Assembly (NCBI RefSeq): GCF_002260525.1
Contig: NZ_MRYI01000003.1
Coordinates: forward strand, 545,823 to 609,822
Direction of reading: 5' to 3'
From: Hahella sp. CCB-MM4
GTDB taxonomy: Bacteria; Pseudomonadota; Gammaproteobacteria; Pseudomonadales; Oleiphilaceae
DNA length: 64,000 nt
Part shown: piece after piece, positions 47,965 to 57,843 of the stretch
How the letters are laid out: every line of letters starts with the position of its first letter
Numbering within the stretch: position 1 is the first letter of the stretch
Position numbers and translations under genes: made by a program
Notes under the pieces: generated by a model
The model's input: only the letters and a program-made list of their open reading frames with translations
Told to the model about the DNA's origin: nothing
Database searches by the model: none

Positions 47965-48738
47965 CTAGGCTGTTGATGTATTTGAGAACTTTGCTGAGAC
48001 AAGTTTGAGAACACTGCCGTCAATATTAGGCAGCCCATCGGAATACAGAATCTGCTTGCCGGGCGTGCAGCGCATCATAACATTCGTCGTTTTACCCTCC
48101 CCGTTTGAAATATTGATTGCATCAAGCTCCATCAGCTTGGCAAAAACATCATCCTCAAGCTGTGTTTTCTGAGCTTCGGTCAGTCGAATTCTGCCAACAC
48201 AGACACCGGGATTGATCGGATGAGAAAGTGATTCTTCCTGGAAGCGGCGACGGAACAACCTGTCCAGTTCAGAGCCTTCCACCAGCAAAAAGCGTCTGCC
48301 AGAGCGATAGAAAATGCCGTCACCGGAGTCTTCGATATACCCAAGGATTTCGGCAATGCGCAGATAGAAACGCAGACTGGTGTCAGTGAGCTGGTATTTC
48401 TCAGCGATAGACTCAGGTGCCAGATTGCGGGAGGTCACCATGTAGATGAAATCGAGCAGGTATGGATGTTCGAGAAACAATTCACTCTGTTCATCAGTGA
48501 TAAACTGCTCGTTCTCGTGCTGCAGCTGCTTGGCGAGTTTCGTCAGCTCGATCAAATCGGTGTTGAGGTGGCTGACGTATAGCAGAATCTTATCAAGGCC
48601 CAGTGACGGGTTATGTAGATGACGCTTAATACTGGAAAGAGGTATGCCGGTTTTTTCAGACAAGGTGCCGTAACACAGCCCCTCGTCTTTGATTTTTTTC
48701 CTGATGGCAGCAAGTAAAAATTTTGGTCCGATATGCAT
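47965..48738 (-). CDS. HTH-type regulator-like protein upstream of opp
   Basis: 257 residues. The N-terminus (about 15-60) has a helix-turn-helix of the XRE-like kind (L-S-E-K-T-G-I-P-L-S-S-I-K-R-H-L). The middle (about 90-150) looks like a winged helix (T-S-R-N-L-A-P-E-S-I-A-E-K-Y). The C-terminal 100 residues resemble an effector or dimer domain, unrecognised. Same strand as oppA, 166 bases upstream, so it could control peptide uptake, although this is inferred from position only. Confidence 0.75.
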   Translation of the reverse strand: MHIGPKFLLAAIRKKIKDEGLCYGTLSEKTGIPLSSIKRHLHNPSLGLDKILLYVSHLNTDLIELTKLAKQLQHENEQFITDEQSELFLEHPYLLDFIYMVTSRNLAPESIAEKYQLTDTSLRFYLRIAEILGYIEDSGDGIFYRSGRRFLLVEGSELDRLFRRRFQEESLSHPINPGVCVGRIRLTEAQKTQLEDDVFAKLMELDAINISNGEGKTTNVMMRCTPGKQILYSDGLPNIDGSVLKLVSAKFSNTSTA

Positions 48739-48888
48739 CTTACCACCTGACTCCTTGGGTATCAGAAACGTATCCTTTGTAAAATACCCTATCCCCTACC
48801 ACCTTCGTCCAGAGTTTTTTTATTCTGAGGGACAGGGATCGAAAAATCAGGCAGCGCCAGGATCAGCCAATATCAAGGAACGACAGAA

Positions 48889-49266
48889 TCATGAGTCATT
48901 CTCACTGCACTTCAAATTACTTTCAAAGCATGCGCCTCCCTTATTGGAGCATTTCTCAAGAGTTACGCCTTTAGCCTCCGCCTCTGTCGCACCGACACCG
49001 TAGACTCCTCCGGCCCTGATATCGTTAATATAACAGCCCCAACGATTGTTCAGATTAACGTCTACGGGTGGAGGTTGATTGGCATCGTGCATTTCAATCA
49101 CCAGGTTCTCCAGCCTGGCAATATCCCGGCGCAACAACTGGACCTCCCTGCGCAGTTCCCGTAGTTCCTGTTGTGTACCTGACCTGTAATATTCTTCCGC
49201 TCCTGCGACCGAAGCAGTACTGGTCAAAATCGCTGCCGATACCGCAACAGTTCCTAACAATTTCAT
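48889..49266 (-). CDS. Small exported Cys-containing protein
   Basis: 125 residues with a signal peptide ending V-A-G-A (about 22). Residues 30-65 form an amphipathic Arg/Glu/Leu helix that could dimerise as a short coiled coil. The C-terminal half has four Cys (W-G-C, E-K-C, G-A-C and L-K-C), which may form two disulfides. AGGAGA precedes the ATG. No family recognised. Confidence 0.7.
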   Translation of the reverse strand: MKLLGTVAVSAAILTSTASVAGAEEYYRSGTQQELRELRREVQLLRRDIARLENLVIEMHDANQPPPVDVNLNNRWGCYINDIRAGGVYGVGATEAEAKGVTLEKCSNKGGACFESNLKCSENDS

Positions 49267-49806
49267 TGATATCTCCTGAATGAATTCATTGACAAAAAGA
49301 TGAGTGGATGATTCGTATTAAATGGCAGATTAGCTTAATAAAGGCTGAATAATAAATGAAAAGTTTGGGCAGATTTCATGAAGGCCGGTGTCTGATATCC
49401 TATTCCTCTAACCTGCTTTCCATAATTTCCTATTTTTTACGATTTCCTATTGCCAGTTCATTCAAGCGTTACATAAAACAAGACATTTTTTTCGTTCTTT
49501 CAGACACTCCTCGACCACAAATTAGATGGTGATTCATTCAAAATATTGAACAAGTTACAGCTCAAAGATCAACTTGATGCCACAGTCATGCCTCGGGGCG
49601 ACTTTTTCATATCCATTTGCGACCCCACCACAATCCCATATTGACGGAATTATCCGGTTGGAAACATATTGTAAGAGCTACAATAAATGATCACTTTCAC
49701 CCCCTCATCACTCAAGGGAGGACACTCTAAAAACCGTTCCAAAACAGTAAATAACAATCGAGTTCGAAGATCCTGGGCCAGCTTCTGTAGCTTGGCGACG
49801 AATTAT
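49267..49806. other. Intergenic region before the M4 protease
   Basis: About 540 bases of mostly AT-rich DNA. TTTCCTATT occurs several times near 49400-49450. No gene is supported. A minus-strand frame starting within the protease gene is a shadow. Confidence 0.45.
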
Positions 49807-49860
49807 AAAGTACTGGCAGGTCATAAAGTACTGGAAGGTTGTAAGGTACTAGAAGGTTAA
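49807..49860. repeat. Three 18-bp tandem units
   Basis: Units at 49807, 49825 and 49843 share AA(A/G)GTACT and (A/C)AGGT. A partial fourth follows. It lies about 55 bases before the protease start. Confidence 0.75.
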
Positions 49861-49915
49861 AAGTACCAACAGGATCTCTGATGAAATCAGGACAAACACT
49901 TAAGGATAAGTACTC

Positions 49916-52183
49916 GTGAAAATTAAAATACTGGCTGCCGTCACAGCTATCGTGGCGGGAACTTACGCACTTCATCAAAACGTGGATACTCCCAAGTCTT
50001 TGGTAAAAGACACAGATATCACTATCACTCGGGATCTCTCTATTCCTGCGGTTTCGCCCCATGCGGCGAATAACGTGGCCAAAGCAGGCCATGTTCAACC
50101 GTCTCAAGCCCCTACCGCTGAAGACATCAACAGGTTTGTGGCTGATCTGGATAACAACTCTCTTCCAGGCAATCAAACGACGAACCCAAGAGTTACCACA
50201 CTTACCGGAACGGACATATTCAATGGGGAAAAGAGTCCTGACTTTGGACATCCATTTCAATTATTCCCTAGTGGCGAATCACCCTTGGTAGTCACGGATG
50301 CCGGCATGGCCAGGCAGATCGTTCTGAGAGGCGGAAAAGACATTCTCGGTATTGGAGAGAATGACGACCTGGCATTAAAAACCTCCAAGTTCGATGAGAT
50401 GAACAATGTTTTCTATAAGTTCACTCAGGTCTACAACGGAGTACCGGTATATGGCAGGGAAACCGTGGTACAGGCCGACGGCAACAACGAAATAAAGCTG
50501 GTTACCGGTGAATTTGAACCCGGCATCAATATCGGCGTATCACCCGGCTTAAGCGGCAAAGCAGCTTTTTCCAAAGCCGTGGATAGTATGCGCGATGTAT
50601 TGCTCACTGAGCCAAAACTTCGTGATGATCCCACCTTGAAGGTTTATGTTTCTGAAGAGGCAGGCCCAATTTTAACCTGGCATTCGGTGATGGAATACCA
50701 TACAACCACCGAGGGTTTTCGAGTGGATGAGGTATTCGTGGATGCGAACAGCGGCAACATCATCGACAAGCTTCCCAACCTCTACTCTGCCCTTTCACGC
50801 AGTGTCTACACAGTGGACCTCAAATGCTTTAATCCCAACTCGAACAAAGATGTTCTACCGGGCAGAGAAGTCACCTCCAGTACTGACGAACATACTAAAT
50901 CAGCCTACGACAACTCAGGCTATACCTACTGGTTTTATGCCAATTTGTTTGGCAGAGATTCCTTTGACGGGCATGGCAAAGAAATGGTCAGCACCGTTCA
51001 CGCCCGATTTACCAGCTCCATTGGTGGCTGTACCGGCGACAATGCCTACTTTGACGGCGAGCAGATGATTTACGGCGAAGGCGACAAAGAGCTGAGCAAT
51101 CCCGCCGGTGCACTGGATGTGGTGGCTCATGAGCTGACCCACGGCGTTACTCATTCGGAAAGTAGCCTGATTTACCGCAATGAGTCAGGCGCAATCAACG
51201 AAGCGCTTTCTGATATATTTGGGGCCGGCGCGGAAACCTACCTGGAATCCGGCGGTAATGGTAATACGCCTCCGCCGGATGGCTTAAAGCCTGAGCGGAA
51301 GAACTGGACCTTGGGTGAAGATGCAACGGTCACCGGTGAACTGATGCGGGATATGGCAGACCCGACAGCAGACGGTCAAAGTAGTGACAGCTATGACACC
51401 CGCTACACCGGCCGCCTGGACAATGGCGGGGTTCACTTGAATAGCGGCATCATGAACCTGGCGTTTTATCTGCTGTCTGAGGGCGGTACGCATCCCCAGA
51501 GCAAGACCACCAACCGGGTAACAGGTATCGGTATGGAAAAGGCGTTAAAAATCTACTACCACGCCAACACCAATCTGTTTACCTCTTCCACTAACTTTGA
51601 ATCGGCCAGAACCCGGTTGGCCCAATCTGCTGAAACCTTATTCGGTGAATGTTCTGACGCCTGGCATGCAGTGCATCAGTCTTTTGATGCCGTCAAGGTG
51701 AATGGCGACTGGACACCCTGTGACAGCGGTGTGGATGACAATGGCACCAAAGGTAAGGATGATGACGGCTCCGATAAAGATGACGGCAGCACCGACAGCC
51801 CTGCATCGAATGCTTCTGCCAGCGCTTCCAGTTACTATAACTGGAGATATCTACCCGCCAATTTGCTGGATGGCTCCTCATCCACATCCTGGGTTTCAAG
51901 TACCATACGCGACACCGGCGATATGGAATGGGTGCTACTGGATTTAGGCGCTGCCCGCAGCCTTTCCGGTCTCACAATCTCCTGGGATGAAGACAACTAT
52001 GCTGAAGAGTATGATATCTGGGTACGCCAAGACGGCCAGTGGGTACATGCCCAAGGAGTACAGCAAAGCCGTTCAGGCAGTGCAGATATCGAGCTGCAGG
52101 ATAAGAGTCAATACGTTCTGATTACCATGAACCACGGCCACTACGGGCGTTGGTATGGCATTAATGAAATCACGTTGAAATAG
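49916..52183 (+). CDS. Secreted M4 (thermolysin-like) metalloprotease with discoidin domain
   Basis: 755 residues from a GTG codon that has AAGGATAAG at good spacing. Signal peptide (about 1-20), a FTP/PepSY-type propeptide (about 60-295), then an M4 catalytic domain (about 300-610). The zinc site is H-E-L-T-H (405-409), and the third ligand Glu 429 in N-E-A-L-S-D lies 24 residues after the first His, as in thermolysin. The proton-donor region G-G-V-H-L-N-S-G-I is also intact. After an Asp/Gly/Lys-rich linker (about 615-640) comes a C-terminal F5/8 type C (discoidin-like) domain with W-x-S and R-W-Y-G-I-N-E-I. Vibriolysin-type enzymes are type II secretion clients. Confidence 0.94.
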   Translation: MKIKILAAVTAIVAGTYALHQNVDTPKSLVKDTDITITRDLSIPAVSPHAANNVAKAGHVQPSQAPTAEDINRFVADLDNNSLPGNQTTNPRVTTLTGTDIFNGEKSPDFGHPFQLFPSGESPLVVTDAGMARQIVLRGGKDILGIGENDDLALKTSKFDEMNNVFYKFTQVYNGVPVYGRETVVQADGNNEIKLVTGEFEPGINIGVSPGLSGKAAFSKAVDSMRDVLLTEPKLRDDPTLKVYVSEEAGPILTWHSVMEYHTTTEGFRVDEVFVDANSGNIIDKLPNLYSALSRSVYTVDLKCFNPNSNKDVLPGREVTSSTDEHTKSAYDNSGYTYWFYANLFGRDSFDGHGKEMVSTVHARFTSSIGGCTGDNAYFDGEQMIYGEGDKELSNPAGALDVVAHELTHGVTHSESSLIYRNESGAINEALSDIFGAGAETYLESGGNGNTPPPDGLKPERKNWTLGEDATVTGELMRDMADPTADGQSSDSYDTRYTGRLDNGGVHLNSGIMNLAFYLLSEGGTHPQSKTTNRVTGIGMEKALKIYYHANTNLFTSSTNFESARTRLAQSAETLFGECSDAWHAVHQSFDAVKVNGDWTPCDSGVDDNGTKGKDDDGSDKDDGSTDSPASNASASASSYYNWRYLPANLLDGSSSTSWVSSTIRDTGDMEWVLLDLGAARSLSGLTISWDEDNYAEEYDIWVRQDGQWVHAQGVQQSRSGSADIELQDKSQYVLITMNHGHYGRWYGINEITLK

Positions 52184-52197
52184 ACAATTGAAGTTAG

Positions 52198-52238
52198 AGC
52201 GGCCCTTTGCTTGAATGGGCCGCTTCTCAATTTTTGTA
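52198..52238 (+). terminator. Terminator of the M4 protease gene
   Basis: AGCGGCCC (52198-52205) pairs with GGGCCGCT (52217-52224), then TCTCAATTTTT. Confidence 0.8.
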
Positions 52239-52265
52239 TCAATGCTTGTTTTGTATCAATGCTTG
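52232..52265. repeat. Perfect 17-bp tandem duplication
   Basis: TTTTGTATCAATGCTTG occurs twice without a change (52232-52248 and 52249-52265), directly behind the terminator hairpin and before the LysR stop. Confidence 0.95.
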
Positions 52266-52278
52266 CATCAGCCAAGAT

Positions 52279-53181
52279 CTAGCCACTCAATTTTTCCAAT
52301 AGAAACTCAACTACTGCCAGCATTTTCTTCGGCATCCACTGTCGATCCAGATAGCACAGAAAGATTCCCCGTTCATGTTGCGGCATCCAGTCAGCCAGCA
52401 CCGGAATCAATTCTCCCCGATCAATCAACGACTGGGCCAGGTGCCGACCGAGTAAACCAATGCCCTGGTCAGCTAGGACGAGCGACTGGATGACGTCTGG
52501 AGAATTGACAATGACATCATGCTGTAACTCGATACTGAACAGATGATTGGCCTGCTGAAACTGATATGGCATTAGTTGATTACTAGCAGGCAGGCGAAAG
52601 CCTATCGTAGCGTGGTGTTTCAGATCCTGTGGCGCAGTGATCGCGTCTTTCCCCGCCAGATATGCCGGGCTGGCGCCATAGATCATATCCAGCGGCATCA
52701 GTGGCCGGGCAATGATTTCCTCATCATTGAGCAAACCAACCCGGATCAGCAAATCAACCTCACCTTGCTTCAGGTCGATGTACCGATCATCCAGGCGGAG
52801 GTCAATCACCAGTTTCGGATATTGATGCTTTAATGCAGGCAACAGCGGGACAATCAATTGACCGGCCAACGCCGCAGAGCTGTTGATAACCACCGTACCG
52901 GCGATCTCCTCCGAAAGTTCGGTCAATTCCTGTTGACACTGATGCCAGCGCTCAAGCATGGCCTGACTGTGTTGCCTCAGCCGTTGACCGGCCTCTGTCA
53001 GCACAATGGCACGCGCTGATCGCTTGAATAAGCGCACGTCATGGTTGTCCTCCAATCGTTTCATCGCTTTACTCAAAGCGGCTGTAGACATATCAAGTTG
53101 ATCAGCAGCCCTAGTCAGTGAACCCATCTGGGCCACCAAAGTGAAGTAATAGAGATCCTGTAAAGCGGGCAGCTTAGTCAT
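52279..53181 (-). CDS. LysR family transcriptional regulator
   Basis: 300 residues. HTH at about 18-60 (A-A-D-Q-L-D-M-S-T-A-A-L-S-K-A-M-K-R-L-E), typical linker helix, then a periplasmic-binding-protein-like effector domain. It is divergent from an NADP-binding oxidoreductase gene with a 103-base gap, the standard LysR arrangement, so it probably controls that gene. The gap contains AACCAATGGTTAATCAAT, with a near-palindromic core. Confidence 0.93.
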   Translation of the reverse strand: MTKLPALQDLYYFTLVAQMGSLTRAADQLDMSTAALSKAMKRLEDNHDVRLFKRSARAIVLTEAGQRLRQHSQAMLERWHQCQQELTELSEEIAGTVVINSSAALAGQLIVPLLPALKHQYPKLVIDLRLDDRYIDLKQGEVDLLIRVGLLNDEEIIARPLMPLDMIYGASPAYLAGKDAITAPQDLKHHATIGFRLPASNQLMPYQFQQANHLFSIELQHDVIVNSPDVIQSLVLADQGIGLLGRHLAQSLIDRGELIPVLADWMPQHERGIFLCYLDRQWMPKKMLAVVEFLLEKLSG

Positions 53182-53284
53182 CAGCCATACTCAACCAATG
53201 GTTAATCAATGTATAACTTATATTGCCTGTTTGTTAAATCATGAGCAACTTACACTAGGCCTACCATTTGAAGAGGACAGTTTT

Positions 53285-53941
53285 ATGAAAATCATCATTT
53301 TAGGTAGCGGAGATGTCGCTCGCACACTGGGTACAGCTTTCAGAAAACTCGGTCACGATGTCGCCATTTCAAGCCGTGATGCAAATAAAGACGAAGCCCA
53401 ACAATGGGCAAAGCAAGCCGGCGGCCAGGTGCTGTCATTCAGCCAAATTCCGGCCGATGCCGATTTTTATCTGAACTGCACTGCAGGCACGGCCAGCCTG
53501 GCCGCGCTGGAAATGGTTAGCGCCAATACCCTTAAGGGGAAAATTCTGATCGATGTCGCCAATCCACTGGATTTCAGCAACGGGTTCCCGCCATCGCTGA
53601 GCGTCTGCAATACCAACTCACTTGGAGAGCAGATTCAGGCTGCACTTCCGGACACCAGGGTTGTTAAGGCACTAAACACCGTATCCAACCCTGTCATGGT
53701 GAATCCAGCCACAGTTCCGGGTCTGCACCATCTGCCAATTGCCGGTAACGATGCAGAGGCCAAGGCACAGGTATCCGAGTTATTACAGGCTTTTGGCTGG
53801 AGCCGAGAACAGATCCTGGATCTTGGCGGCATCGAACAGGCTCGGGGCACTGAGGGTTACCTGATGCTGTGGGTTCGGATGTTCGGTAAATTCCAGACCC
53901 CATTGTTTAATCTGCAGTGGCAGGTAGCGAAGGAGAATTGA
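53285..53941 (+). CDS. NADPH-dependent F420 reductase-like oxidoreductase
   Basis: 218 residues from the ATG at 53285, behind AGAGGA. The longer frame to 53198 runs through the LysR promoter. The N-terminal cofactor motif G-S-G-D-V-A (about 7-12) with R at the end of beta 2 (S-S-R-D) suggests NADP. The fold is that of the NADP oxidoreductase coenzyme F420-dependent family. D-V-A-N-P-L-D and V-V-K-A-L-N-T are typical. F420 is not expected in this group of organisms, so the true substrate is unknown. Confidence 0.9.
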   Translation: MKIIILGSGDVARTLGTAFRKLGHDVAISSRDANKDEAQQWAKQAGGQVLSFSQIPADADFYLNCTAGTASLAALEMVSANTLKGKILIDVANPLDFSNGFPPSLSVCNTNSLGEQIQAALPDTRVVKALNTVSNPVMVNPATVPGLHHLPIAGNDAEAKAQVSELLQAFGWSREQILDLGGIEQARGTEGYLMLWVRMFGKFQTPLFNLQWQVAKEN

Positions 53942-53996
53942 AAGGGCCGCCGGCCTGGCTCATGTTTATCTCGTCTCATCTCTAGTTCCCGGACAC

Positions 53997-55976
53997 TCAG
54001 GGAGTCACGATATTGAAATTTCCTGCCGGCTTTTCAAACACCAGCAGAAACTGAATCAAGTCGACAAGACTCCCATCAACCGTCAGGTCATCGGTTGAGA
54101 CAAGGTCCATGATCGTCGTGTTTTCAATAAGCACATCGACGAACAGATCCCGTGTAATGGTCAGTGTGACATCAACGTCCTGCTCCGCAATTTTTGGTAC
54201 ATCGATAAACTTATGATGCATGACCGAGTTTTCAAACCACAGAAGATAACGCTGATCAATATCCGGAAAATACACCAGCACCCTGGTGGCGTTGTCTTCT
54301 GACTTTTCAGGAATGACACGCACTGCCATGGAAGTAAAAAACTTTTCGACATCCGTATTTTTTAACACCCTCTCCATCAGCTTGATATCGATACTCTTTT
54401 CAGGCGCTCCGTTGACTAGCTCATGGGCTGCAGAAAGATACACGTTCCGCCACGGACCAGATTCCGCCTGATACCCCAGTTGAGTATAGGCTTCGGCCAG
54501 CAAGGCTTTTGCGTTTTGATTATCAGGGTCAGCAAACACCAGATGGTTAAGTAACTCCGCAGCCCAGCGGTATTCACCTTTGTCATACGCATCTCGACCA
54601 AGTTGCAGAACAGAGGCTTTACCTCCCATTGCCTCAACATATTTTTCTGCTGACTGCTCAGGCGGAAGGGGGTCGAGATGGGCAGGATTGGCGTCGTACC
54701 AACCCATATAATATTGATATACCGCCTTCGCATTGTGCTTCAGCGAACCGTAGTAGCCCCTGTTGGGCCAGTAGTTTGCCAATGAATCCGGCAAAGCTAT
54801 CTGCTCGGCAATTTCTTTTGCCGTTAGACCATTGTTGATCAAGCGCACGGTTTGATCGTGAATGTATTTGTACATATCCCGTTGTTTTGTCAGAAACTCC
54901 TGAATCTTCTGTTTCCCCCACATAGGCCAGTGGTGAGATCCAAAATACACTTCTGCATCTGCAAACAGCTCTTTGGCCTCATTGATGTCATGGCTCCATT
55001 TGAGTGCGTCTCTTGCCTTTGCGCCTCTCAAGGTATAGAGGTTATGCATGTTTCGAGAGACTAGCTCAGCGCCACAAAATGCTTTTAGCCCGGGAATATA
55101 AAACGTAAATTCAACAGGTGCCTCTGTTTCAGTGGTGTATTGAAAAATCATCTCAACGCCGTCCACTGTCAGCTGTTGCCCGGTTTCGGAAATACTAATG
55201 CTTGGTGGCAGTATGCTGAATGTGCCCATCACAGGCCCTTTGCCCAAGCCGGAGCCTATATAACCTTCGGCATTTCTTTCCAGATTGGATCCATACATGT
55301 ACCCTGCCCGGCGTCCCATCGCCAAACCTACAATCACATTCTCACTGGTCGCCGCTTCCATGAATCCTTTTGGCGCAATGACCGGGATATTGTTTTTGGC
55401 AACCTGCTCGGGCGTTAAGATCCCAAATGCACCACCGAAATGATCAATATGGGGATGGGTAAAAATGACTGCGGTGACAGGTCTTTGACCCAGGTGCTGG
55501 TTCGCCAGCGATAAAGCCAACCGGGACGACTCTACCGTAGTAAGGGGGTCTACCACGATCCATCCTTTCTCGCCCTTAATCAACGTCATATTGGCAAGAT
55601 CAAACCCACGTACCTGATAAATACCCGGCGTTACCTCATATATACCGGCCTGATTATTCAGTTTGGCCTGCCGCCATAAACTTGGATTAACCGTCGCTGG
55701 AGCATCCCCTGCCACAAAGCTGAAGTCCTGGGTATTCCAAATGCTTTTGTCGTCTCTGAGGACATTAGGATCTGCCCTGGCAATCAACCCCCGACGGCTG
55801 TCCTGAAAGTCTTGATCGTCCTCAAACGAAAGCTCCCGGTATACCTTGGAGTGAAGATCTTGGGTATATTTTTCGGCTCCCTCCTGTCGATTACCGGAGG
55901 GCTCTGAACAGGCACCTGCAGTCAATACTATCGCCATTGCCAGAAGTTTAAGTGACTTAATATATCGGGGATTCAT
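53997..55976 (-). CDS. Alkyl sulfatase, metallo-beta-lactamase fold (SdsA-like lipoprotein)
   Basis: 659 residues from ATG 55976, of the SdsA1/BDS1 type that hydrolyses alkyl sulfates to alcohol and sulfate. The signal ends in a lipobox-like T-A-G-A-C. The MBL motif is T-H-P-H-I-D-H-F-G-G (about 173-182), later ligands include E-L-V-S-R-N-M-H-N and G-S-H-H-W-P. A helical dimerisation domain and a C-terminal SCP2-like domain (from about 540) complete the known architecture. The frame extends upstream to 56057, but those 27 residues are coded by an 18-bp tandem repeat and are probably not translated. Confidence 0.92.
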   Translation of the reverse strand: MNPRYIKSLKLLAMAIVLTAGACSEPSGNRQEGAEKYTQDLHSKVYRELSFEDDQDFQDSRRGLIARADPNVLRDDKSIWNTQDFSFVAGDAPATVNPSLWRQAKLNNQAGIYEVTPGIYQVRGFDLANMTLIKGEKGWIVVDPLTTVESSRLALSLANQHLGQRPVTAVIFTHPHIDHFGGAFGILTPEQVAKNNIPVIAPKGFMEAATSENVIVGLAMGRRAGYMYGSNLERNAEGYIGSGLGKGPVMGTFSILPPSISISETGQQLTVDGVEMIFQYTTETEAPVEFTFYIPGLKAFCGAELVSRNMHNLYTLRGAKARDALKWSHDINEAKELFADAEVYFGSHHWPMWGKQKIQEFLTKQRDMYKYIHDQTVRLINNGLTAKEIAEQIALPDSLANYWPNRGYYGSLKHNAKAVYQYYMGWYDANPAHLDPLPPEQSAEKYVEAMGGKASVLQLGRDAYDKGEYRWAAELLNHLVFADPDNQNAKALLAEAYTQLGYQAESGPWRNVYLSAAHELVNGAPEKSIDIKLMERVLKNTDVEKFFTSMAVRVIPEKSEDNATRVLVYFPDIDQRYLLWFENSVMHHKFIDVPKIAEQDVDVTLTITRDLFVDVLIENTTIMDLVSTDDLTVDGSLVDLIQFLLVFEKPAGNFNIVTP

Positions 55977-55989
55977 AGGCCGCTTCTTC

Positions 55990-56061
55990 TCTCTCAGGTT
56001 CATCCAGTCTCTCGGGTTCATCCAATCTCTCAGGTCCAACCAATCTCTCTGCTCCAACCAA
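55990..56061. repeat. Four 18-bp tandem units upstream of the sulfatase
   Basis: Units at 55990, 56008, 56026 and 56044 share TCTCTC and CCA(A/G) ends. In the sulfatase frame they would read R-D-W-M-N-P-like repeats. Confidence 0.88.
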
Positions 56062-56426
56062 TGTAAGCAAATACAGACATTTCAAAGCCCTCTCAATATC
56101 CCTACCTATGAGCGGCGGTGATTTAAAGAGAAAACACCAAAGACAAAGTAAAGCCTTAGCCTCCAAGGCTGAAGAACTAAGAGACAAAAATTGGAACTAG
56201 AACAAAAATCTTTGACCTGATAGGCACTATAGCCCTTTGGACAGCGAACATAGTGCGACCACATCGTAGGTTAATCTGATCGATTCAGTCAGTCTGCAAA
56301 CTGACAACGAAAAAAATTGATCATTTTTTCATCAAACCTTAAAAAGCATCTATATTTAACGAACAAAGGGTGGATATGCAGTGTAGTGACCTTTGGATGT
56401 AGCACATTGACCCAAGGAGGGACACC
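56062..56426. other. Intergenic region between sulfatase and tyrosinase
   Basis: About 365 bases between divergent genes. A small inverted repeat GTCAGT/ACTGAC is near 56288-56305. There is no ORF with family features. A tyrosinase promoter is expected here but cannot be fixed. Confidence 0.45.
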
Positions 56427-57827
56427 ATGAAAACAAGACAAAATGTTTACGAACTGAAAGACGATACACTTTCCTGGTATTCAAGAGCCGTTGAGGAGAT
56501 GAAATCCAGGGACATTAACGATCCCACCAGCTGGTGGTATCAGGGAGCCATCCACGGCTATGCAACCTACCCCAGCGCTTTAACCTACTGGCATGATGCT
56601 ACGGGTTATCCCCCGTCCCAGCAAACAGTCAACAGCGGCTTCTGGAACCGTTGCCAGCACGGCACCTGGTATTTTCTGCCCTGGCACCGCATGTACCTGT
56701 TCTACTTTGAGGAAATTGTCGCTAAGGCAATCCGTGATATGGGAGGGCCGGCAGACTGGACACTTCCCTATTGGAACTACTGCGAGGCATACAACACAAG
56801 CGCCTCTCCCAGTAATCAGCAACAAGCGCTGCAAATTCCGCCTGAATTCGGATCTTCGCAGGGGCCCAATGCCGACTTTGCCTCTTTATGGATAAAAAAT
56901 CGGCGTAACTATGTGCTGAACAAGAATAACGTAAATCCCTGGCCGGCCATGAATGAAGCGGAATTTACCAATAGCGGCGGAGACATTAGCTTTGGTGGAG
57001 GAGTCACTGGATTCGCCCATTCAGGTGGACAGACCGGACAACTGGAAAGCTTGCCGCATAACGTCGTGCACACTGATATAAACGGCGCTATGGGGAATCC
57101 CGACACGGCTGCACTCGACCCCATATTCTGGCTGCACCATGCCAATATCGATCGCCTGTGGCAGGTATGGCTGGCTCAGGCAGGTCGCAGCAACCCTGTG
57201 GTGAATGCATGGAAAGATTTCCGCTTCAAATTCCATGACGCCAACGGTCAGCCAGTGGAAATAGCGGTCAAAGACGTAGAAACGACTCAACTACTGGGTT
57301 ATGTCTATACTCCGGCGTTTCCGCTTTCTTCCACAACACCCGCCAGAAGATCGGTTCCGGCGATGGATGTTGTCGGAGCGACCTCAGCCAGCTTTTCGGT
57401 CGGCGATCATATGGCGCCCTTGGATCTCACTATGGTCCCCCAACCCGCAAGAGGCGCACGCCTTTTGGCTGCCAGAGGCGGTGACGAAAAGAGAACCATT
57501 CTGCGAATCAGTAACGTGAAAGGTAAAGGCGCAACCTCCCCGATCGACCTGTTCATAACGAACCGGGACAACGAAGAAGGCAATGAAGAAAACTTCGTGG
57601 GCTGTATTGGACTCTTTGGTCTGGAAAATGCCTCCACTCCCTCCGTTGAGAGTGATGGTAGCGGCTTGAACTTCGCCATCGATATTTCCGACACCATTAA
57701 CAAGCTCAGGCAACGTGACGATTGGGACGAAGATAACATTCGGGTCCAGTTGATTCCCCAGTCCAAGCAGGACAGCGATGTCGAAATAAATGTTGGCCGG
57801 GTCAGTTTGCACAGTGAAATTGATTAG
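56427..57827 (+). CDS. Tyrosinase / polyphenol oxidase
   Basis: 466-residue type 3 copper enzyme that oxidises phenols or catechols to quinones. CuA ligands: His 43, His 78 and His 87 (W-H-R-M-Y). CuB: His 211 and His 215 (P-H-N-V-V-H) and the H-H pair 237-238 in D-P-I-F-W-L-H-H-A-N-I-D-R-L-W. C-x-H at 76-78 fits the Cys-His thioether of fungal and plant enzymes. Residues from about 320 form a C-terminal domain similar to the plant KFDV domain (P-I-D-L-F-I-T-N-R). No signal peptide. Very strong AAGGAGGG ribosome site. First gene of a three-gene operon. Confidence 0.94.
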   Translation: MKTRQNVYELKDDTLSWYSRAVEEMKSRDINDPTSWWYQGAIHGYATYPSALTYWHDATGYPPSQQTVNSGFWNRCQHGTWYFLPWHRMYLFYFEEIVAKAIRDMGGPADWTLPYWNYCEAYNTSASPSNQQQALQIPPEFGSSQGPNADFASLWIKNRRNYVLNKNNVNPWPAMNEAEFTNSGGDISFGGGVTGFAHSGGQTGQLESLPHNVVHTDINGAMGNPDTAALDPIFWLHHANIDRLWQVWLAQAGRSNPVVNAWKDFRFKFHDANGQPVEIAVKDVETTQLLGYVYTPAFPLSSTTPARRSVPAMDVVGATSASFSVGDHMAPLDLTMVPQPARGARLLAARGGDEKRTILRISNVKGKGATSPIDLFITNRDNEEGNEENFVGCIGLFGLENASTPSVESDGSGLNFAIDISDTINKLRQRDDWDEDNIRVQLIPQSKQDSDVEINVGRVSLHSEID

Positions 57828-57843
57828 TGAATGGCATGCTGAT

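Noticed and set aside
49727..50260. Minus-strand frame over the start of the M4 protease
   Set aside because: It crosses the tandem array and the secretion signal of a well-supported gene. Its tail is repeat-coded.
55977..56057. 27-residue N-terminal extension of the sulfatase
   Set aside because: It is coded by an 18-bp array, and the lipoprotein signal begins only at 55976.
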